DNA from: JANNNF01 sp963772935
Lineage (GTDB): Bacteria > Pseudomonadota > Alphaproteobacteria > Rhodobacterales > Rhodobacteraceae
Length of the DNA stretch: 64,000 nucleotides
Assembly (NCBI GenBank): GCA_963772935.1
Contig: CAVYZK010000008.1
Coordinates: 186,001-250,000, forward strand
Reading direction: 5' to 3'
The translations under genes and the position numbers were made by a program. Shown here piece by piece: positions 61,135-64,000 of the stretch. The notes beneath the pieces are model-generated. The model saw only the letters and a list, made by a program, of their open reading frames with translations, did no database searches and was not told where the DNA came from. The stretch's first letter is position 1. Each line of letters begins with the position of its first letter.

Positions 61135-62432
61135 ACCTGCTGCATGCCAATGACCGGACGGGGGAATACCCCCCGTCCTACTATGCCGCCACCGCGACGA
61201 AACTGGTCCCTTATCCGATGCTGAAAGGCGAGGTGCGGGCCGATGTCTGTATTGTCGGCGGCGGTTACACCGGGTTGTCGGCCGCGCTGCATCTGGCGCA
61301 GGCGGGCTTTGACGTGGTGGTGTTGGAGGCACACCGGGTGGGCTTTGGCGCGTCTGGCCGCAACGGGGGCCAGGTCGGGTCTGGCATGCGGCAGGATCAG
61401 GATTGGCTGGAACGCCAGTTCGGGCTGGAAACGGCACGGCGGCTCTGGACGCTTGCCGAGGAATCCAAATCGCTGGTCCGCAGTCTGATCGCAGATCACG
61501 CCATGCCCGTCACCCTGCGACCCGGTGTGGCCCATGCCTGCTGGTCTGAAGGTGAGGCGCGGCACGCGCGGGACTATGTCGAAAAGCTGCACCGTAACTA
61601 TGGCTACACGCAGATCGAGGCACTGGATCGCACCCAGATGCGCGCGCTGATCGGGTCGAAGGTCTATCACGGCGGCGATATCGACCATGGCGCGGGGCAT
61701 CTGCACCCGCTGAACTATGCGCTTGGGCTGGCGGATGCCGCGACCAAGGCTGGCGCGCGGATCATGGAACGGTCCGAGGTGCATCACATTGCCCACGGCG
61801 CAAAACCCGTGGTGCGGACGGGGCAAGGCCATGTGACCTGCGATCATGTATTGCTGGCCGGGAATGGTTATCTGAGCGGGTTGGAGCGGTCTGTCGCAGC
61901 CCGTGTGATGCCGATCAACAACTTCATTCTGGCAACCGAACCCTTGGGCGATCGTGCGACGGATATCCTCTCGCAACCCGTGGCGGTCGCGGATACCAAG
62001 TTTGTGGTCAATTACTGGCGGCTGTCAGATGACAATCGCCTGCTGTTCGGCGGGGGCGAAAGCTATGGCTATCGCTTTCCTGACATCATCAAAACCGTGT
62101 CAAAACCGATGCTTGAGGTGTACCCGCAACTCAAGGGCACCAGGATTGACTACGCCTGGGGCGGCACACTGGCGATCACGATGAACCGGATGCCGTGCTT
62201 TGTGCGGCCCCGTCCCAACGTGCTGTCCGCCTCGGGCTATTCCGGGCATGGGGTGGCGATGGCGACATTGGCGGGCAAGATGTGCGCGCAGGCGATACAG
62301 GGGCAGCACGAACGGTTCGACGTGCTGGCCAACCTGCCACAGCAGCGCTTTCCGGGTGGAACTGCCCTGCGGTGGCCGTTGTTGGTGGCCGCGATGACAT
62401 GGTTTTCGATGCGCGACCGTCTGGGGATCTAA
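61131..62432 (+). CDS. FAD-dependent amine oxidoreductase (PuuB-like, DAO family)
   Basis: The protein has 433 residues. The FAD-binding motif is CIVGGGYTGLSAALHLAQAG, followed by VVVLEAHRVGFGASGRNGGQ, the signature of the glycine oxidase/PuuB group, and the C-terminal AWGGTLAITMNRMPCFVRPR, then SGYSGHGVAMATLAGKM. PuuB oxidises gamma-glutamylputrescine. It is coupled to the upstream PuuA-like gene and ends the catabolic cluster. A PuuC-type aldehyde dehydrogenase is not in the window. Confidence 0.88.
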   Translation: MNLLHANDRTGEYPPSYYAATATKLVPYPMLKGEVRADVCIVGGGYTGLSAALHLAQAGFDVVVLEAHRVGFGASGRNGGQVGSGMRQDQDWLERQFGLETARRLWTLAEESKSLVRSLIADHAMPVTLRPGVAHACWSEGEARHARDYVEKLHRNYGYTQIEALDRTQMRALIGSKVYHGGDIDHGAGHLHPLNYALGLADAATKAGARIMERSEVHHIAHGAKPVVRTGQGHVTCDHVLLAGNGYLSGLERSVAARVMPINNFILATEPLGDRATDILSQPVAVADTKFVVNYWRLSDDNRLLFGGGESYGYRFPDIIKTVSKPMLEVYPQLKGTRIDYAWGGTLAITMNRMPCFVRPRPNVLSASGYSGHGVAMATLAGKMCAQAIQGQHERFDVLANLPQQRFPGGTALRWPLLVAAMTWFSMRDRLGI

Positions 62433-62435
62433 CCA

Positions 62436-64000
62436 CTACGGCTTGGGCGAGATCACTTTGACCACAAGCCGCGCGACAGGGCGCAGCATGTTGCGCGACG
62501 CCGGGAACCGTTGCAGGATCGACCCGTAGACCCCCATCATCCACCGGAATGTCCGCGCCCGCCCCTGCGAGCCGAGATGGTCCAACTGATCGCGCTGATG
62601 CAGAATATTGCCCGACATCAACCGCGCAGCAAGCAATTGCAGTTTGTATTCCAGCTTGGCGTAATAGCGCGCGGCAAGGTCGGGGTTCATCACCTGAACG
62701 ATGCGAAAGCCCGCATCCTGCACGCAATAGCCGATCAGCCGTTCCTGCACATGCGCAAGGCCGCCGTCGATGTGGTGGGGTTCGGAATTGTAATCCTCCC
62801 ACTTCCATTGCCATTCGAACATCTTCCACATCGCGGCCGGGCGGAACCAATACATCGTGCCATAGGCCGCGACCGGGGTGTCAGCGTCGAACGGGACGTT
62901 CAGCCCCATCTCCAGCGACAATTGATGCAGGGTGCCCCGGTTGTTGAACCACGAATGACCAAGTGTGCCAAAGCCCACATGGATCACGGGCGGCATCACC
63001 ATGCCGATATCCGGCTGCTGTTCAAACAAATCGAGGATGTTGCCGACATAGCCCGGGCTTTTCACCAGGTTGTCAAACAGGTGCTTCTTGAACCCCTCGC
63101 CCACTTGGCGCGACACTTGCGGCGTGCGTTTGGAATGCAGGCGCAGGGCCACCGGATACCGATCAGACAGCGCCACATCGCGGAAGGTGATGAACAAGGA
63201 CGACATGTCGCGCCCCCGGTTCTGCTCCACCACCCGCACCTCGGTCCGATCGGTGGGAAAGCCTTTGGCGGCCAGAAAAGCCTCAATCTCGGCCTTGTGG
63301 GCGGGGGTCGAGGTGGTCAGGAACAGGTCATACTCGCAGGGCAAGCGTGACAGAAGTTCCCAGAATTCGGGCATCATCTCGGCGTAAAAGGCGTGGATGA
63401 ACACCGCAATACGACCAAAGCTCCAGTCTGTTTTGCCGGGGCTTCGGGCCTCGACGGGCAGAATTTCGTATTGATCCGCGATGGTGTTGAAGTCCCGCAT
63501 CGGCACGGCGCGGGTGACAAAATGGATGACGGCTGCGTAAAGATCGGGGTTCATCTGCCGCAGCGCATCCAGCGCACCGCGCAGGTTGATGCTGTTCAGA
63601 TCGTGCAGCAGCGGATCCAGACTGAAGATCGACAACGGAAAGCACGGCATCCCGGCCAACACGACCTTGTCGATTTCGTTGTAGCGGGGGTCAACCGTTT
63701 CAAAGGCTTGCGCGCCATTCGCGTACGTAACAGGGGCGTTTTGCGTTGCCAGAACCTCGGTCAGCGGCACTTCCAGATTGGTGAAGCTGTGCCAATAATC
63801 GCCCTGTATCCGCACCTCGGCCCAAAACCGCTGAAACGCCGCGTTGGCCATAAGCTGCGGTGAGACCACGGCAAAATCCAGGTGCGGTATCTTGTCAGCC
63901 TTGGTGAAGGACTTCAGCCGGGGGTCGAGCGTTGCAGAATGCCAATAGGCGCTGAACAACCCCGTTTCTGCGGCAAGGATAGCGGGGTCCAGTGGCAGCA
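62436..64000 (-). CDS. Rhamnan synthesis F-like glycan protein (5' end outside the window)
   Basis: At least 520 residues; the frame remains open to the right edge (LPLDPAILAAETGLFSAYWH), so the true start lies beyond it. The core (AVFIHAFYAEMMPEFWELLS, LPCEYDLFLTTSTPAHKAEI, VVEQNRGRDMSSLFITFRDV, ALRLHSKRTPQVSRQVGEGF) is the RgpF domain found in rhamnose-glucose polysaccharide and O-antigen assembly proteins. FEWQWKWEDYNSEPHHIDGG and LAHVQERLIGYCVQDAGFRI are also typical. It converges on the FAD oxidoreductase gene with a 3-bp gap. Confidence 0.88.
   Translation of the reverse strand, partial: LPLDPAILAAETGLFSAYWHSATLDPRLKSFTKADKIPHLDFAVVSPQLMANAAFQRFWAEVRIQGDYWHSFTNLEVPLTEVLATQNAPVTYANGAQAFETVDPRYNEIDKVVLAGMPCFPLSIFSLDPLLHDLNSINLRGALDALRQMNPDLYAAVIHFVTRAVPMRDFNTIADQYEILPVEARSPGKTDWSFGRIAVFIHAFYAEMMPEFWELLSRLPCEYDLFLTTSTPAHKAEIEAFLAAKGFPTDRTEVRVVEQNRGRDMSSLFITFRDVALSDRYPVALRLHSKRTPQVSRQVGEGFKKHLFDNLVKSPGYVGNILDLFEQQPDIGMVMPPVIHVGFGTLGHSWFNNRGTLHQLSLEMGLNVPFDADTPVAAYGTMYWFRPAAMWKMFEWQWKWEDYNSEPHHIDGGLAHVQERLIGYCVQDAGFRIVQVMNPDLAARYYAKLEYKLQLLAARLMSGNILHQRDQLDHLGSQGRARTFRWMMGVYGSILQRFPASRNMLRPVARLVVKVISPKP

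Overview
The window is about 64 kb of high-GC DNA, probably from an alphaproteobacterium of the Rhodobacteraceae (Rhodobacter, Paracoccus or Gemmobacter-like). This rests on several signs: the SPOR lipoprotein - D,D-carboxypeptidase - tmk - holB - tatD - MBL hydrolase run; an aa3-type ctaD; lipB beside a small cytochrome c; Lrp regulators next to ilvC; and two direct-repeat SOS boxes of the GTTC-N7-GTTC type used by Rhodobacter relatives. The species cannot be told from the window alone.

Positions 1-5.5 kb hold catabolic and repair genes: the end of an old-yellow-enzyme oxidoreductase, a PgdA-like deacetylase or imide hydrolase, a CobW GTPase, and a SOS-box-preceded pair made of a SplB-like radical SAM protein and a DUF4130-UdgX fusion. 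Positions 5.8-20.3 kb are an accessory region with IS remnants, a truncated PAN-domain gene, an MFS remnant, a 1300-residue RTX adhesin-like protein, the SOS peptidase YedK and a heavily damaged IS3-family element. In its middle is an RNA-repair locus: rtcR, then divergently the Ro60-like gene rsr, an array of five Y-RNA-like elements with one tRNA-Gln, then the ligase gene rtcB. The five RNA units share a covarying basal stem, and several carry a permuted tRNA-like module. RtcR lacks the GAFTGA loop of sigma-54 activators, and no -24/-12 promoter is visible.

Positions 20.4-54 kb are mostly core genome: tRNA-Ser and tRNA-Leu, cell wall and replication genes, a spermidine/putrescine-type ABC transporter (ATPase, binding protein, two permeases), lipB, cytochrome c, ctaD, a TacAT-type toxin-antitoxin pair, yqeY, carA, an unusual glycosyltransferase, ubiH-like, an aminotransferase, two Lrp regulators, ilvC, rlmJ and others. 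Positions 54.2-62.4 kb form one + strand cluster: a polar amino acid or polyamine ABC transporter followed by two glutamine synthetase-like genes, a class I amidotransferase and an FAD oxidoreductase. This is the gene set of the gamma-glutamyl polyamine (Puu) pathway. The window ends inside a rhamnan-synthesis-F-like gene.

Two sequence-level features stand out beyond the genes. First, the transposase remnants are split by seven 37-40 bp palindromic insertions. Five of them, found in two different IS types and in both orientations, belong to one family with conserved ends and a covarying stem. Second, seven otherwise good genes are broken by a single extra base each, three of them at the identical decamer CTTTTGCGGT. 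That pattern looks more like a sequence-accuracy problem than biology.
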